From NCBI GenBank assembly GCA_050084985.1, contig JBITNC010000001.1, forward strand, positions 177,940,001 through 178,004,000: 64,000 nt of DNA, given 5' to 3'. Shown piece after piece: positions 1 through 12,318 of this stretch. The notes beneath the pieces are model-generated. The model did no database searches and was not told the DNA's origin. It was given only the letters and a program-made list of their open reading frames with translations. This DNA comes from Nageia nagi (taxonomy: Eukaryota > Pinophyta). Position 1 is the first letter of the stretch. Every line of letters begins with the position of its first letter. The position numbers were made by a program, and so were the translations under genes.

Positions 1-485
1 TATTGTTAAGGTTTATATTAAATATTCTATATAAATTCACTAATACTTAAAGGTATCATTTGAGAGCTTAAGTATTTAAGTAAATATGATAATATAACTT
101 GTCCTACAATTCATGTCATGAGCATGCCCCTTGGATAAAAGGATGTGCATGTCATGCTTTTGTACATTGGATGAAAGGATGATCCAAAGAGGGATTTTAG
201 CCTATAAATAGAAGGCTCCCTCTTCGTGATTACACACCAATTTGTGGATTAAAGTTATGATATAGGATAGAAGTGTAGGAGATGAGATTAGGAGGATTGT
301 AAGAGAGTTGTATTTGTGATTGAAGTAAAGATCTAGTTAGTAGATGTACTCCTAGTTGAAGGAACCACTTTACATCTTGAGTCACTTTGTGAGATTTTCT
401 TATGTGTGAGTTTGTTATATGTGAATGAGAGCTTTCATGTGATTTTGGTTGATTAAGAATTATCTTGTTAGTGTTAGTTCCTACA
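1..485 (+). repeat. 5' LTR of Cop-A (partial)
   Basis: Aligns end to end with 7457-7961 apart from the first roughly 25 bases lost at the window edge. It ends in CTACA just before the primer-binding site. A TATA box (TATAAATA) lies at 203-210. A long inverted repeat spans about 35-86. Confidence 0.9.
203..210 (+). promoter_or_regulatory. TATA box of Cop-A 5' LTR
   Basis: TATAAATA inside the LTR, matched by the same motif at 7679-7686 in the 3' LTR. Its place, about 280 bp before the LTR end, fits the U3/R promoter of a plant LTR. Confidence 0.6.
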
Positions 486-488
486 AAT

Positions 489-500
489 TGGTATCAAAGC
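489..500 (+). other. Primer-binding site of Cop-A
   Basis: TGGTATCAAAGC directly after the LTR is one base off the usual plant initiator-methionine tRNA complement TGGTATCAGAGC. This fixes plus orientation for the element. Confidence 0.8.
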
Positions 501-597
501 TTGTTGTGGAAGTTTTCTTCAACAACTTTGTGATCTTCATTTCTCCTCCTACTCTTAATTGTTGAGGTAAAACCAAGAGAAGGTATTAATTCTTTTC

Positions 598-3368
598 TCT
601 TTGATTATTATTTTTCGATTATTTCATAGTGATACTAATATATTTTGTGAAGATGTGTTAGTTCATGCTTAAAATAGTGCAAATTTTTTTCCTAACCTTT
701 TTTTGGTGCAACTTTCTCATTGTTGAGCTTATTGCTAATTTATTTAAAAAAATGGTGTTAGAATGCATAAATTGAAATTTGTTTCAAATCATTTTTTTGA
801 GAAATATTATCTTTCCCTAGCTCAAAAATAAACAAATATTGTATGTTATAAATTTTTTATTTTTCCAAATACTATGATATATATTTTCTTAATAAAAAGG
901 GAATGTTGCATTCCCTTTACAAAATATATACATATATATTATTATTTTTTAAATTCAAATAGAATACTAATTTTTTTTCCAAATTTTATGGTGTTGGTTG
1001 TGGGGTTTGAACCCCTCATGCATCTATGCTTCTCGTGAGCCAATCATTATCCCCTTGTGCCTTCTATGAACGAACACTTCCTGCACAGACCACTGCGACT
1101 CCAAACTCCCTTATGAGTTATCTTAAGAGTAGGGCCACCATTAGTAGGACCTTGTGGCTCCTTAATGAGATTACAATCAAGGTATAGGTGGCTTTGTTAC
1201 TAGTTCATCCAATAATCTCTCTACTCTACTCCTCCACCCACAGCCCACTACTCCCTTACCTATTGATTCCTTTCTATAAACTATGTTTGCATCATGCATC
1301 TTATCAAACAATTCTTAGGTCATGTGTATTCTTTCAAATTTTGCATATATGGCTATCAAGGCATTTACAATCATAACTTATGATGGAAAAACCAATTTCA
1401 ACTACTCTTTGATGGATGTCCATTTTGAAACCCTATTTAAAACCTCATGCCCATGTTCTAAATTCATCGCTTAGATTCCCTACTATTCTCTCCTACTATG
1501 TGTGTGGCTATGGCTCTAAAATGGAGCCTCTTCATCCCTATGGCTGCACCTCCAATCATCCCTCATAGCTAACCTTCCTTCCATGTTCCCATGCTAGAAG
1601 TAATTTTCTTAGTGGGAGAGTCATGTGACTATCAAAAAAATTATAGAGCGCATGTGCTTTGTCAGTAATGATACGACGTGAAGAACCCACCCAGTCAACC
1701 CTTTCTCAGCAAGTCATCACCCCTTCCTCCTCTATCTCATGTTAGCCTTGAGGATAAAAGGTGCTCAATGCATGCCATTCTAACATCATGTCTCCTTGCA
1801 TGGAACCTCAAGTGGTCTTGTGGCTTCACTCTCCCTTGAATGCTAATTACTTGCAAGTTATCTTTTTTATTATTTTTTTCTTCGCTTGCACATTTTATAA
1901 AACCTAGGAGAGCCATCATTAAAGCACCTAAAGCTTTTAATTTTTCACCAAGAGGATACTCTAAATTTAAATCACTCTACCTTGCCCATATAAATCTAAC
2001 TTGGAGTGCATAAAAGGTCAAATATGCATTAATGGTTGAGTAAAGAATTTTTTTACCTAAAATAAACACTTACATTACTACTTTCTAAAAGAATCTACTA
2101 AGAGTTTAAAGTGTTAGAGATAGAATTTATTAATATAATAAGGTTATGTTTTAGTACTTTGAAATTACTTTAACCTTAAAAAGGGGAGATCATAATTTTT
2201 AAGTAAATAAGGGGAAATTATTTGTTGAGAATGCATACCTATTAAATTTTAAAATTTCTTTGATACATGACTATTTTTGATCTCTCTAAAGCATTCATTT
2301 ATAATTAAGTATTTATCCTTTTTTAAGATAAACTTATAAAAATTAAAAAGAAATGATGCATGCTTAATAATGACACATATTCAATTTTTTAATTTATGGG
2401 ATTGATGCATGCTAAGTACTCTCTTATGCAAAGTTAATGAACTTGTGCAAATTATTGCATTTCTATCCTTATGCAAAGTAAAATTAATTAATGATGCATG
2501 ATTATGCTTAAGTATTTATATTTTTTGCAAAGTTAACTTATGCAAATTATGGACCCATGTAAATATGTCCTTTAGGGTTAGTAAACAAAACCCATTGGAC
2601 ACTTAGGTTTCAAATTGAATGGATGATTTTTTTAAGCTCTTTACTTCATATTTCATTTATTACTTCATTTGCTTATGCAAATAACAATGCAAATATTGAT
2701 ATGAGAAACCCTTTAAAATGAACACATCCACATGTACATTCTACAACATGACTTCTTTTGGGAACCACGAGGTGAGGACAAGCGAACTAGAGCCTTTAAG
2801 TTTGATGATCCAAGTGGTAAAAATTTCATACTTCTTAATTACCTTTAAGTCCTTTGTTGGTCTAGACATAACTCTATTAGGTGGATAGGTATGTGTGTAG
2901 TGATACCACATGTTCGCACATGTATTCAAAGATTATCCTGATAATCTAAGATGAAAACTTAAAATCTTATCAAGATTAATAATTTGGTCAATCTAATAAA
3001 TATCAAAACTTTAGAAAATAGATAGTACTTCTCCTTGTAAGAGTATATTGCTATCCAAAGGGAACTAATTGAGGATTGATAGTACTTGGGTTCCTCTTGT
3101 GTGGGCATCCAGATGAAGGTCTAATTTTAGATAAGAAAATAAGCCTTAATAATGTCACTCTACATCTATGATTCTTGAGATGAGAAATGTATTTGGGTAC
3201 ATGGGTTATTATTTGAATTGTAAAACATTTACACTTGCAAATCAAATCAAGCATGTCTTTAGTGTTAATTGTAACATGTATTATTTACTTAGTTAAAACT
3301 TAACATCTAATGTTATTTATTAAAAACACATGCTTATTATTCCATATTTTTATATGAAAAATAGAAAA
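598..3368. other. Foreign insertion in the Cop-A leader, no genes recognised
   Basis: In Cop-E only about 130 bp separate the primer-binding site from the Gag start. In Cop-A the matching leader (to about 597) and the start of Gag homology (about 3369) are 2.77 kb apart, so this stretch is an insertion. It is AT-rich and has no long reading frame. It contains a tRNA-promoter-like pair of boxes near 1002-1044 on the minus strand, short repeats with ATGCATGC and ATGCAAA motifs at about 2350-2700, and a small stem-loop at 2566-2601. I could not define its ends, a target duplication or a family. Confidence 0.5.
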
Positions 3369-6300
3369 ATCCTTTTTACCTAAACACATTCTTGATGGTT
3401 TCAACTATGAGATTTGGGAACCACAAATGAGAGCTAAATTACAGGTAAAGAAGTTTTGGCAAATAGTGAATGAGAACCTTGTACCTCCTACAAATGAGAA
3501 AGCACTAGAGGCTTACAATATAAAAAATGATTTTAATTAGCAACCTTTATGATTTACCATGCAGATTCAGATGATGTGCTCCTGATAATTTCAACCTTGG
3601 CAAAGGAAGCATAGAATAAGCTTAAGCAAATCTATATTAGTCCAAATTTTTTAAAAACATTTACCATTCTTCAAAATTTGCTTTAATCTCATCAAGAGAA
3701 AGATAAAAATATGGATATCTACTTGAATAAAATTATTGATCTAAAAATTTGTTACTTGTGGGTGCAATTGGATCAATGATGAGTTTATAGTCTTCATCAT
3801 TCTTCAAAATTTGAAAACTTTATTACAGTTATAGAAATAAGGCTTGATGATGAAGAAGAAGTCTTATCCCTTTGATAACCTTTCTATGCTCCTATTGAAG
3901 CATGAGAAAACTCTTATTAATTATTTTCTCTTTTTTATCTAATTGAATTGATGATTCTAGTTGCACTAATCACCTATGTTTTGAAAAAAAAAAATTGAGA
4001 ACTTTCACAAGTATAAGATGTAGTTGTGATAGGTGATATCTCTACCTTTGAAATCTAAAGAATTAGGAGTGTGTTGATTCATGAGAAGGTTATTAACAAT
4101 GTTCTCTTTATTCTTAATCTTAGGATAAACTTTCTTTTTATGATCCAAGTTACTAAAAAAAAGAGGGGGTACTCAATTTTTAGTTTGACTTACAACCTTG
4201 GTGCATTAAGAAAGAATTAGCCACTTTGGTTAAAGAATCTATGAAAGGTAACCTCTACATTATGGATCAAGTTCTATCAAAGATGTATATTACTTCTAAT
4301 AAGTGTTTCAAAAGTGATCTTTAGCACCATTATTTAAGGTATCTTAACTACAAAAGTATTCAAGTCATGAAAGACCAAGAATTATGAAAGGTTTACCTTT
4401 AATTTCTCCTTTGATTGGTCTTTGTGAGAAGTGCATTCTTGGTAAGATGCATAGATAAAAGTTTAAAAAAGATAAGACAACAAAAACATCTCAACCTTTT
4501 CAACTTATGCATTCAGATTTGATAGGTCCATCTCAAACTAAGTCGCTTGGAGGAGCATTTTAAATCTTGACCTTCATTGATGACTTTAGTGGGATGATCT
4601 TTAGGTATCTACTTAACCACAAGGATCAAACCTTTGAGAGTTTTAAGCTTTTTAAGGCCTTTGTTGAAAATCAAACTAACATTAAAATCAATATGTTGAT
4701 ATCAAATAATAGAGAGAATATAACAACAATGAGTTCAATGACTATTATGCTAAGTATGGAATCAAGAGGCAATTTATGATTCCTTACAGTCCTTAGAAGA
4801 ATGATGTTGCCAAAAGGAAAAATAGAATAATTATGAAGATGGCTAGATGTATGTTGGGTAATCTTTCTAAGTTTTTATAGGGTGAATCTATGAGCACTGC
4901 TATTTACACCTTGAATAGGTGTCCCACAAAAATTGTTTAGAGTAAAACTCCTTTTGAAGCATAGTCAAGAAGAAAACCTAACATTTTTCACCTTAGGGTG
5001 TTTGGTTGTGAAGCTTTCTCTTACATTATTTCTGAGAAAAATAAGAATTTAGATAAAAGAGCTAAAAAAATGCATCTTTTTAAGTTATAATAGTCAACAT
5101 AGAGGATATAGGCTTTACTCTTCAACCTATAAAGTAGTACTCATTTCAAAGGATGTAAAGTTCAATTAACTTCTTGAAGAATATACTTCTAATGAGAATA
5201 TTAATGATCTAAAGAACTCTTCAATTGCTCCTAGCTAGTTGGATATTAATGTAGACAAGTCATCTTAGGACCAAAATTCTCCAACATAAAGGGTAACAAG
5301 GAGCATGACCTTAAATAAATCTTTAATTACCAAAATTGAAAATAATCATAAGCTTTTAACCTTAAAAAAAACTTCTAAGCACAAGTGCTAGATAGAAACC
5401 ATGAAAGTGGAGTATGGGGTACTTATAAAAAATAAAACTTGGGATTTGGTTCTTTATCCCAATATTAAGAATGTGATTAGCAATAAGTGGATCTATAAGG
5501 TCAAGTTCAATTCAATTGAAGATATTGAGAAATACAAAGTAAGGTTAGTAACTAAAGGTTTTACTCAAAAATATAATGTATATTATGAGAAAACCTTTGC
5601 TCTCATGGTGAAGATGCCTACTATGAAAGTTATCCTTGCTCTTTCTGTAGCTCAAGGATGAAAATTTTTTCAACTTGATGTCAAAAGTGTAGATATGTTG
5701 TGATCCAAGTCTCTCCTAGAATTACTATTCCTCTAAGCTCCAACTCTTAGTTGATGCTACAGCTTATAGGTAATTAATTAGTAGTTTTTTATATTTGACT
5801 ATATATAAGTTAGATATTACCTTTATAGTAAATCTAATGGCATAATTCATGCAAAAACCTTATGTTTAACACCTCAATGTTGTTAATCAAATCTTGAGGT
5901 ATGTTGTAGGAACTAAAGATCTTACTCTCAAGTATTCCAAGTTACCCTTGTTTATTCTCTCTGGATTCTCAAATTCTGACTATGGAGGAGATAGAGATGA
6001 TAAGAAGTCAACCTCTATGTATGTGTTTAGCATTGGTTCAAGTGCTATCTCTTGAGCTTCTAAGAAGTAACCTACTATTTCTCTTTCCACCATAGAAATC
6101 AAATATTATGCCATGTCTGTTGCAACCTACGAAGCCATTTGGCTAAGGTATATTCTAAAAGAAATTAGGTATGAGTAAAGTAGCTCATTTTTTATCTCTT
6201 TAGATAATCAATCAACTATTTATTTGACTAAAAATCCAATGTTCCATCAGAAAATAAAATATGTGAAAATCCATACCCATTTTGTCTAGGAGAAGGTTCT

Positions 6301-6444
6301 TGATAGCATCATACACCTAGAGTATTATCCATCCATCTTGAACTCTACTAATTTATTCATCAAGCCCCTCCTAGAAGCTCAGTTTTGTAAGCTAAGGGAT
6401 GCTATCGAGTTGGTGAATTTACCCTCAAAAGAGAGTGAAGTTTG
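3369..6444 (+). pseudogene. Decayed Copia gag-pol of Cop-A
   Basis: Fragments follow the order of Cop-E Gag-Pol. Gag N-terminus at about 3385-3930 (motif NEKALEAYN). Protease and pre-integrase at about 3962-4480 (CTNHLCFEK, GLCEKCILGKM). Integrase core at about 4500-5060 (LMHSDLIGP, LTFIDDFSGM). RT start at 5395-5690 (NKWIYKVKFN, RLVTKGFTQK). RNase H at about 5880-6444 (DYGGDRDD, TKNPMFHQK). Two deletions stand out: the Gag C-terminus with its zinc knuckle is lost near 3960, and about 600 bp of RT including the YVDD active site is lost at about 5687. Frameshifts and dozens of stops, many of them TAG, make it inactive. The Cys-Cys pair of the integrase zinc finger is kept here although one Cys is lost in Cop-E. 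Confidence 0.88.
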
Positions 6445-7440
6445 AATTCTTATGTTGAATTCATATTTATGATGACAAGTTCACCCCTAGGAGGATTTTA
6501 TGTTGTATAGTATTTGATTTTGTTGTACACCATTATGGTAAGTTCACTCTGTGTGAGGAACTTATTGTACAAATTGGCCAATCTAGTACTTTTTAGTTAT
6601 CCATATGTGAGGAACTCTTATGTGTCTTTTGGCACTATTCAATTATCCATATGTGAGGAACTCGTATATGCATATTCTATTTTTGGTCAATCTAGCACTA
6701 TTCAATTATCCATATGTGAAGAATTCTTATGTATTTTTTGACACTGTTTAGTTATCCATGTGTGAGGAATTCATATGTGCATATTCTATTTTTGGTCAAT
6801 CTAGCACTATTTAGTTATCCATATGTGAGGAACTCTTATGTGTCATTTGGTACTATTTAGTTATCTATATGTGAGAAACTCTTATGTGTATGATCTAGCA
6901 CTATTTAGTTATCCATATGTGATAAACTCTTATATGTTTTTTGGCACTATTCAGCTATCCACATGTGAAGAACTCATATGTGCATACTCTATTTGTAATA
7001 ATAATCAACACGTGTCTTATATATAGCAGGTGACTATAAGTTTTTTAGCATGGCATCTTTGTGATGACTTATAGTGCACCATTGATCAGTTCATGATGGC
7101 ATTTACGTGATTCATCTATCCTTGTTGATATGAATATGATGCATCTAATTGATCTTATTATTTGAGCTATTTATGATTTATCGATTCCTTTGAGATTGCA
7201 AGTTACTTACCTTAGAAATGCAAGATCTTAGAGACTCTTCATGATTTCTAGTTGAATGACTACTTTATGTACATTGAAACTAGTTGTGGTTAATAATTGT
7301 ATTTGGCAAAGTAGTGAGTCTCAAACTAGGTCTTTTTAACTTCACAAATATGTAAAAAAAATTTATCTTTGTTGTATCTATTTGGAGGAGAACTCTCTTA
7401 CTTTCTCTTCTTCTTCTCTCTTACTCATTTTATTCTAATA
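6445..7440 (+). other. 3' untranslated region of Cop-A
   Basis: Non-coding stretch between the RNase H stop and the polypurine tract. It holds the hairpin repeat array (6541-6985) and a tail at about 7040-7440 that is recognisably homologous to the same region of Cop-E on the opposite strand (about 34530-34960). No genes are seen. Confidence 0.75.
6541..6985 (+). repeat. Tandem hairpin repeat array in Cop-A 3' UTR
   Basis: About nine units, spaced 45-65 bp, share a core such as AGTTATCCATATGTGAGGAACT. The first unit (6541-6563, AGTTCACTCTGTGTGAGGAACTT) is plainly homologous to the units of the Cop-E array. Each unit has complementary flanks (AGTT with AACT, CC with GG), so each can form a short hairpin. 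Spacer text such as TATTCTATTTTTGGTCAATCTAG recurs between some units. Confidence 0.85.
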
Positions 7441-7456
7441 TTGCATTAAGGGGGAG
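7441..7456 (+). other. Polypurine tract of Cop-A
   Basis: TTGCATTAAGGGGGAG directly before the 3' LTR. The reverse complement of exactly the same 16 bases sits next to the 3' LTR of Cop-E at 34516-34531. Confidence 0.85.
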
Positions 7457-7961
7457 TGTTGGAATGTATAATGCATTATTGTAAAGGTTTGCATTAAATC
7501 TTCTATTTAAATTCATTAATACTTAAAGGTATCATTTTATACCTTAAGTATTTAAATGAATATGATAATGTAACTTATCTTACACTCCATGTCATGAGCA
7601 TGCCCCTTGGGTAAAAGGATGTGCATGTTATGCTTTTGTACATTGGATGAAAGGGTGATCCAAAGAAGGATTTTAGCCTATAAATAGAAAGCTCTCTTTT
7701 TGTAATTACACATCAATTTTTGGAGTAAAATTATGATATAGGATAGAAGTGTAGGAGTTGAGATTAGGAGAATTTTAAGAGAGTTGTATTTGTGATTGAA
7801 GTAAACATCTAGTTAGTGTATGTACTCGTAGTTGAAAAAACTACTTTACATCTTGAGTTACTTTGTGAGATTATCTTATGTGTGAGTTTGTTAGATGTGA
7901 ATGAGAACTTTCATGTGATCTTGGTTGATTAAGAATTATCTTGTTAGTGTTAGTTCCTACA
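7457..7961 (+). repeat. 3' LTR of Cop-A
   Basis: Starts TGTTGGAATG and ends CTACA. It matches 1-485. It carries a TATA box at 7679-7686 and the U3 inverted repeat at 7511-7561. Confidence 0.92.
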
Positions 7962-7969
7962 AGTGGTAC

Positions 7970-8700
7970 CTTTGAAAGTAGAAGCCAAGGTGAATATTCT
8001 CATATTTGAATGTGAAGTTGATGTTGATAAGTTGAACATTTGATTGAAATAGTTAGACATATCCTTTCAAATCCATGGTTTTATTGATGATATTCATAAT
8101 ATTTATTTTGCAAGACCAAAAATTGGGGATCATGCCTTGGTTTAGTGGGAAAGCCATACAAAATCCCTTAGGCATGGAAATCAACCACCTATCTCTTCAT
8201 GGGAGAAGTTAATGAAAATACTTAAGAATTAATTTTATCCATTGAGACATCATAATAAGAAACTTTTTATATGGAAAAACTTGAGATAACAAAAAGGACA
8301 ATTAGTCCTAGACTAAACCATAAATTTTAGAAAGTAATCTACTTTCTTAAGGATTTTTTTGAAGGATCCATAGATTGTGATGAAGTATGTTGGAGGACTC
8401 AATAGTAATTTGAGAAGGATAATAATGTTTTTCAATCCAAAATATATGGTCCAAATAAGTATGCAAGCATAGTGAGGAAGATGGAGGTAAGAAGAAACAA
8501 GGTGAGAATTCCAATCAAAATCAACATAACAAAGGTGGACCTGATAAGGGAAAATCTCAAGAGAAAGGTAAAGAAAAGAAGTAAGAGAGTAAGTATACAA
8601 ACACTAATAAGAATAATGAAAATAATAAGTATTATTTACATCAAGTGATAAGGATGGTAATAGTGAAAATAAATAATGGAAGCTGAATCTTGAAAAATTA
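7970..8700 (+). pseudogene. Gyp-A gag remnant
   Basis: The translated segment around 8110-8240 reads like the capsid part of a plant Gypsy Gag (GDHALVWWESHTKSL, then SSWEKLMKILKN), followed by a lysine-rich stretch at about 8470-8700. Several stops and frameshifts are present. The 5' end is cut by the Cop-A insertion. Confidence 0.6.
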
Positions 8701-9480
8701 TCCCCATAAAAAGAAGAATTTTGAAAAGGAGAATGTTATGGTCACTAGGAGTGAAAGTGTGGATGATAGCTATGAAGTAGATGAAGATATTGCTTGTACT
8801 ACAAATTAGAAAATTGATAAGGAGTTTGGATTTATTACAAAGAAATAGGAATTTGTAGAGAATAAGATGAACTCTTGTATATCAAAATTCAATCCAAGAA
8901 GGCTAGAATTGGTTCAATATTTGATTTGAGGTCATAAGTTAACCTCATTGTTGAACACTTAGTGAACAAGTTGGGCTTAAATACTTATAACCATACTCAT
9001 CCATATTTTTTAGAATGGATACATAAATATGCTATTTACAAGTCACCAAATTATGTAAGTTGACCTTTACAATAAGCAAAAAGTTTGTTGATAAGACAGT
9101 TGTTGATATTGTGCCTCTTGATATTTGTGGTATTATATTTGGGAATCTTTATATTTGGGAAAGAGATGCCATTTTATTATAGGAGTTTAAATTGGTATAG
9201 GCTAGTTAAATATGGAAAATCCTATGATATTAATTCCCACAAAGGATAAAAGAAAATTAAGTTGGTTACAACAAACAGGGAAAAGAGACTTGTCATTGCT
9301 AGTAAAAGATCTACTTTTGCATTCATCAGGATAGTTGATAGTAGTTTTATTAGTTTAGTGTAAACATTAAAGATTGAACATATGTAAACATTAGCCTTAT
9401 TAGGAGCATAAAAGTTTAGCCCATAATATATATAAGTACAAACTCTTTTATAGGAGTTTTAGGAGGATTTTGTTGAACCA
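8700..9480 (+). pseudogene. Gyp-A protease and linker region, very decayed
   Basis: Lies between the Gag remnant and RT where the aspartic protease is expected. Short readable pieces (for example around 8930-9180) resemble the retropepsin region, but the active-site DSG motif cannot be read. Annotated by position and weak similarity only. Confidence 0.35.
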
Positions 9481-10720
9481 AAAGGTTTACCACCCCAAAA
9501 GATATTGAATATGAGATTTAGTTATTACTTAATACTCCTCTCCTAAAAATTAGGTTGTATAGGAATAATTTATGGAATTTGAGGAGATAAATAAGAAAAT
9601 ATAATATACTTCCTAGTACCTCTCCATGTGGATCACTTATGGTATTGATACCTAAAAAGGATGGATCTTAGAGGATGTGTATTGATTACTAGGAATTAAA
9701 TAAGATTTTAATCAAGAATATATATCCATTATCTCATATCAATGATCTCATGGATAAATTGTAGGGGTAAATGTATTTCTCTAAAATAGGTCTTAGGATT
9801 GTATATCATCAAGTGAGGATCAGGGAACAGGACATTTAGAAGACCACTTTCAAGACTAGATAAGGCTTATTTGAGTGGTTTGTGTTACCTTTTTTCCTTT
9901 GCAATGCCTTAACTACTTTTATGGGGGTAATGAATGAAGTTCTCATGCCTTTTATTAATTCCTTTATTATTTAATTCTTAGATAATATTATTATTTGTAG
10001 TAAATCTTAGGATGAACACTTAGTACATCTTAGCCAAGTTTTCCAAACTCAAAAGTAGGAAGAGCTGATGTTGAAACTAAGTATGAGTTTGGTAAGCATT
10101 ATTTGGTGTACTTAGGATATTTCATTAGTGAGGGATACTTGAAGATTAATCCTAATAAGATAAGAGTCATTGTGGAGTGTCCTAGGCCCATTAATGTAAC
10201 TAAAACTAGAAGCTTCTTGGGGATTGTTCAACACCTTAGGAAATTTATTTTTAATTCTTTTAGCATTTCTTCTTTAGTGCATGATATTAATGGTAAAATG
10301 TAAGTGTTTAATGGGGTAAGAAGTAGAAGCTATATTTTGACTCTTTTAAGGATAAGATAGTAAATGCACCTATATTGGTACTTTCTAATTTACATATGCA
10401 ATTCAAAATTGAGACTGATGCAAGTGATTATGCCATGGGGAAGTTTTTATGCAAGGGAGAAAACCTATATGTTATCACTATGAGTAGTTTAGTATATGAG
10501 TATTGAATTATCCTACCTATGATAAGGAGTTATTTTCTCTAATTCAAGTTATTAAGAAGTGAAAGCATTACTTGATGGGAAGATAAATTACCATTCATAC
10601 TAATCATCAACCTTTGTAATATATGCAGACTTATTCCAAGTTGTAACTAGCCAAATATTTTCATTGAATGGAATTCCTACAATAATTTAATCTCATAATC
10701 AATTATGAGAAAGGAAGAAC
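9480..10720 (+). pseudogene. Gyp-A reverse transcriptase and RNase H remnant
   Basis: Readable RT blocks are LMVLIPKKDGS followed by RMCIDY at about 9640-9690, YHQVRIREQD at about 9805-9835, the region of the catalytic motif with FLDNIIICSK at about 9970-10005 (YLDD changed), and LGYFISEGYLKINPNKI at 10112-10165. RNase H follows with FKIETDASDYAMG at about 10405-10445. The organisation is that of chromovirus-like plant Gypsy elements. Multiple stops (mostly TAG) and frameshifts make it inactive. Confidence 0.8.
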
Positions 10721-10749
10721 TAACAAAATTGCATATATGTTGTCTTGAC

Positions 10750-11558
10750 CACTAGTACCAATGTTAGGTTACCAAAATATTACAAGTTTGAGCATTGTAA
10801 TGAATTTATATCCTTTTATTCAAGAAGCTTATTTGAATGATGTATACTTTAAAGATATTTATATAAAAATGAATAAGTCTTCTAAGTATGAGCAAGAGAT
10901 TGATTTTTATTTGAAAGTTGGATTTCTTTATAAGTTCAATAATCTATGTGTTCCTAATGGAGAGAGAGTTTGATTAATTAAAGAAGCTTATTCATCTTGT
11001 ATAAATGGTCATTTTGGAGTTGGTAAAACCTTGAAAAATCATCAAAGATACATGTATTGGGCCAAGATGTAAGAACAAGTTGCCAAATATATTTAAGGTT
11101 GTGTGATATGTTCCACCAGTAAGCCTAACAATCAAAATTTGGGTTCATATCAACCACTTCCTATTCCAAACAGATCTTGGGAGAGCATCTCCATGGACTT
11201 TTTGGGTGGATTACCTATGACTATGAAAGCGCATGACTACCTATTTATTGTGGTGAATAGGTTTAGCAAGATGTGTTTACTAGTTCCATGCAAGAAGATA
11301 AGTTTTGGATAATATGCAATAGACCTATTCTTTTGTCATGTGTGGGTTCATTTGATCTTTTCTACTTTTATTATTTTTGATAGGGATCATATACTTTTGA
11401 GCAATTTTTGAACTATTTTATGGGATAATATGGATACTAAGTTGAAGAGGAGCACTACATTTCATCTTCAACATGATGGACAAATTGAGGTAGTGAATAA
11501 GATAGTAATATAGTTATTGAGGGGGTACTATGGAAAGCATCCAAAGGCCTAGGATGAG
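10750..11558 (+). pseudogene. Gyp-A integrase, N-terminal part (interrupted)
   Basis: The zinc-finger region is at about 10980-11110 (GHFGVGKTLKNHQRYMYWAK, with the Cys region VICSTSKPNN). The catalytic core follows with SWESISMDFLGGLPM at 11175-11220 and VVNRFSKMCLLVPC at 11251-11295. The frame reaches KHPKA, a stop and Asp-Glu at 11558, where the Tat-B 3' LTR begins. The rest of the domain is at 61023-61735. Confidence 0.85.
11554..11558. repeat. Target site duplication of Tat-B, left copy
   Basis: ATGAG immediately left of the Tat-B LTR, identical to 61023-61027 right of the other LTR. Removing the insertion and one copy restores a continuous Gypsy integrase frame. Confidence 0.92.
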
Positions 11559-12267
11559 TGTTGCACTTAAAAAGTAACCCTATTAGAAAATAAATAATAC
11601 ATGTTATAACCAATATTTTTCTTTATTACTTTCGAGTAGATCTAAAATGATACAATGACGAATTTGTTCTGATTCATTACCTTGCAAAAAGGTTTTTTAC
11701 AAAAGAATATTTAAGCCTTTGTAGGCCTATTTTTAATGTTTGTTAGATTTGAAAACTACTTTTTGAATATCTACAAAATAATTTGGATCTCTCAATTCTC
11801 TTTAACTCCTTAAGAATTTCGTTGATTAGTTTAGTTGCTCTACACTTATGGACCTTGCACACATGTGAACAAAAAAGACATCAAAAATACCTATTCATAT
11901 CATGAAATCAACATAAAATAAACATAAATAAGCATATAAAATGTAGAATAATAATGCATCTAACTTAGTACAACCTGAATGTGTTTCAACAAAGTAACTT
12001 TGCATTCCAAATTGGGTCCCTTTATTTTATGGTAGAAGGCTTTATTTATATGTTTTGGAAACAGGTAAAGTTTCTAATTTTGAGATAAAAATCTTGATAG
12101 AAAATCCTATCTAGCTTTGTCATGGTTGTCATCCAAAGAGAGGATGTGTGAAATGGATGATGATTCATCCATTATCCTTTTTTTTCTTCACATGATACTT
12201 TAGGAGTTTCCATTTTTATTTTGCTTTTACCAATTATAGAGTCACCAGCATCCAAGTTTTGAATGCC

Positions 12268-12272
12268 AATGT
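12268..12272. repeat. Target site duplication of Chr-C, left copy
   Basis: AATGT on the left against GATGT at 18036-18040 on the right, four of five bases alike. The Tat-B LTR sequence rejoins across them. Confidence 0.65.
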
Positions 12273-12318
12273 TGTAATGTCCCCAAATTTGTAAAATGTC
12301 CACTTTCTCTCCTCTTGG

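Larger units (their letters stand above)
1..7961 (+). mobile_element. Cop-A: degraded Ty1/Copia LTR retrotransposon, left edge cut by window
   Basis: Two direct repeats (1-485 and 7457-7961) bound this element. The right one begins TGTTGGAATG and ends in CTACA; the left one lacks about its first 25 bases, which lie outside the window. A primer-binding site follows the left LTR and a polypurine tract precedes the right one. The polypurine tract is identical to that of Cop-E on the other strand, and the two share gag-pol homology throughout, so they are relatives of one family or lineage. The body holds decayed gag, protease, integrase, RT and RNase H in plus orientation, with internal deletions and many stops. 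A foreign segment of about 2.8 kb separates the leader from gag. The element lies in the gag-proximal part of Gyp-A, whose coding homology starts directly after 7961. The target duplication cannot be tested because the left flank is missing. Confidence 0.9.

Noticed and set aside
1188-1376. 62-codon plus-strand frame in the Cop-A insertion
   Set aside because: Low-complexity Leu/Ser/Tyr text, no supporting context.
8313-8600. 95-codon minus-strand frame
   Set aside because: Antisense shadow of the Gyp-A gag remnant with no protein resemblance.
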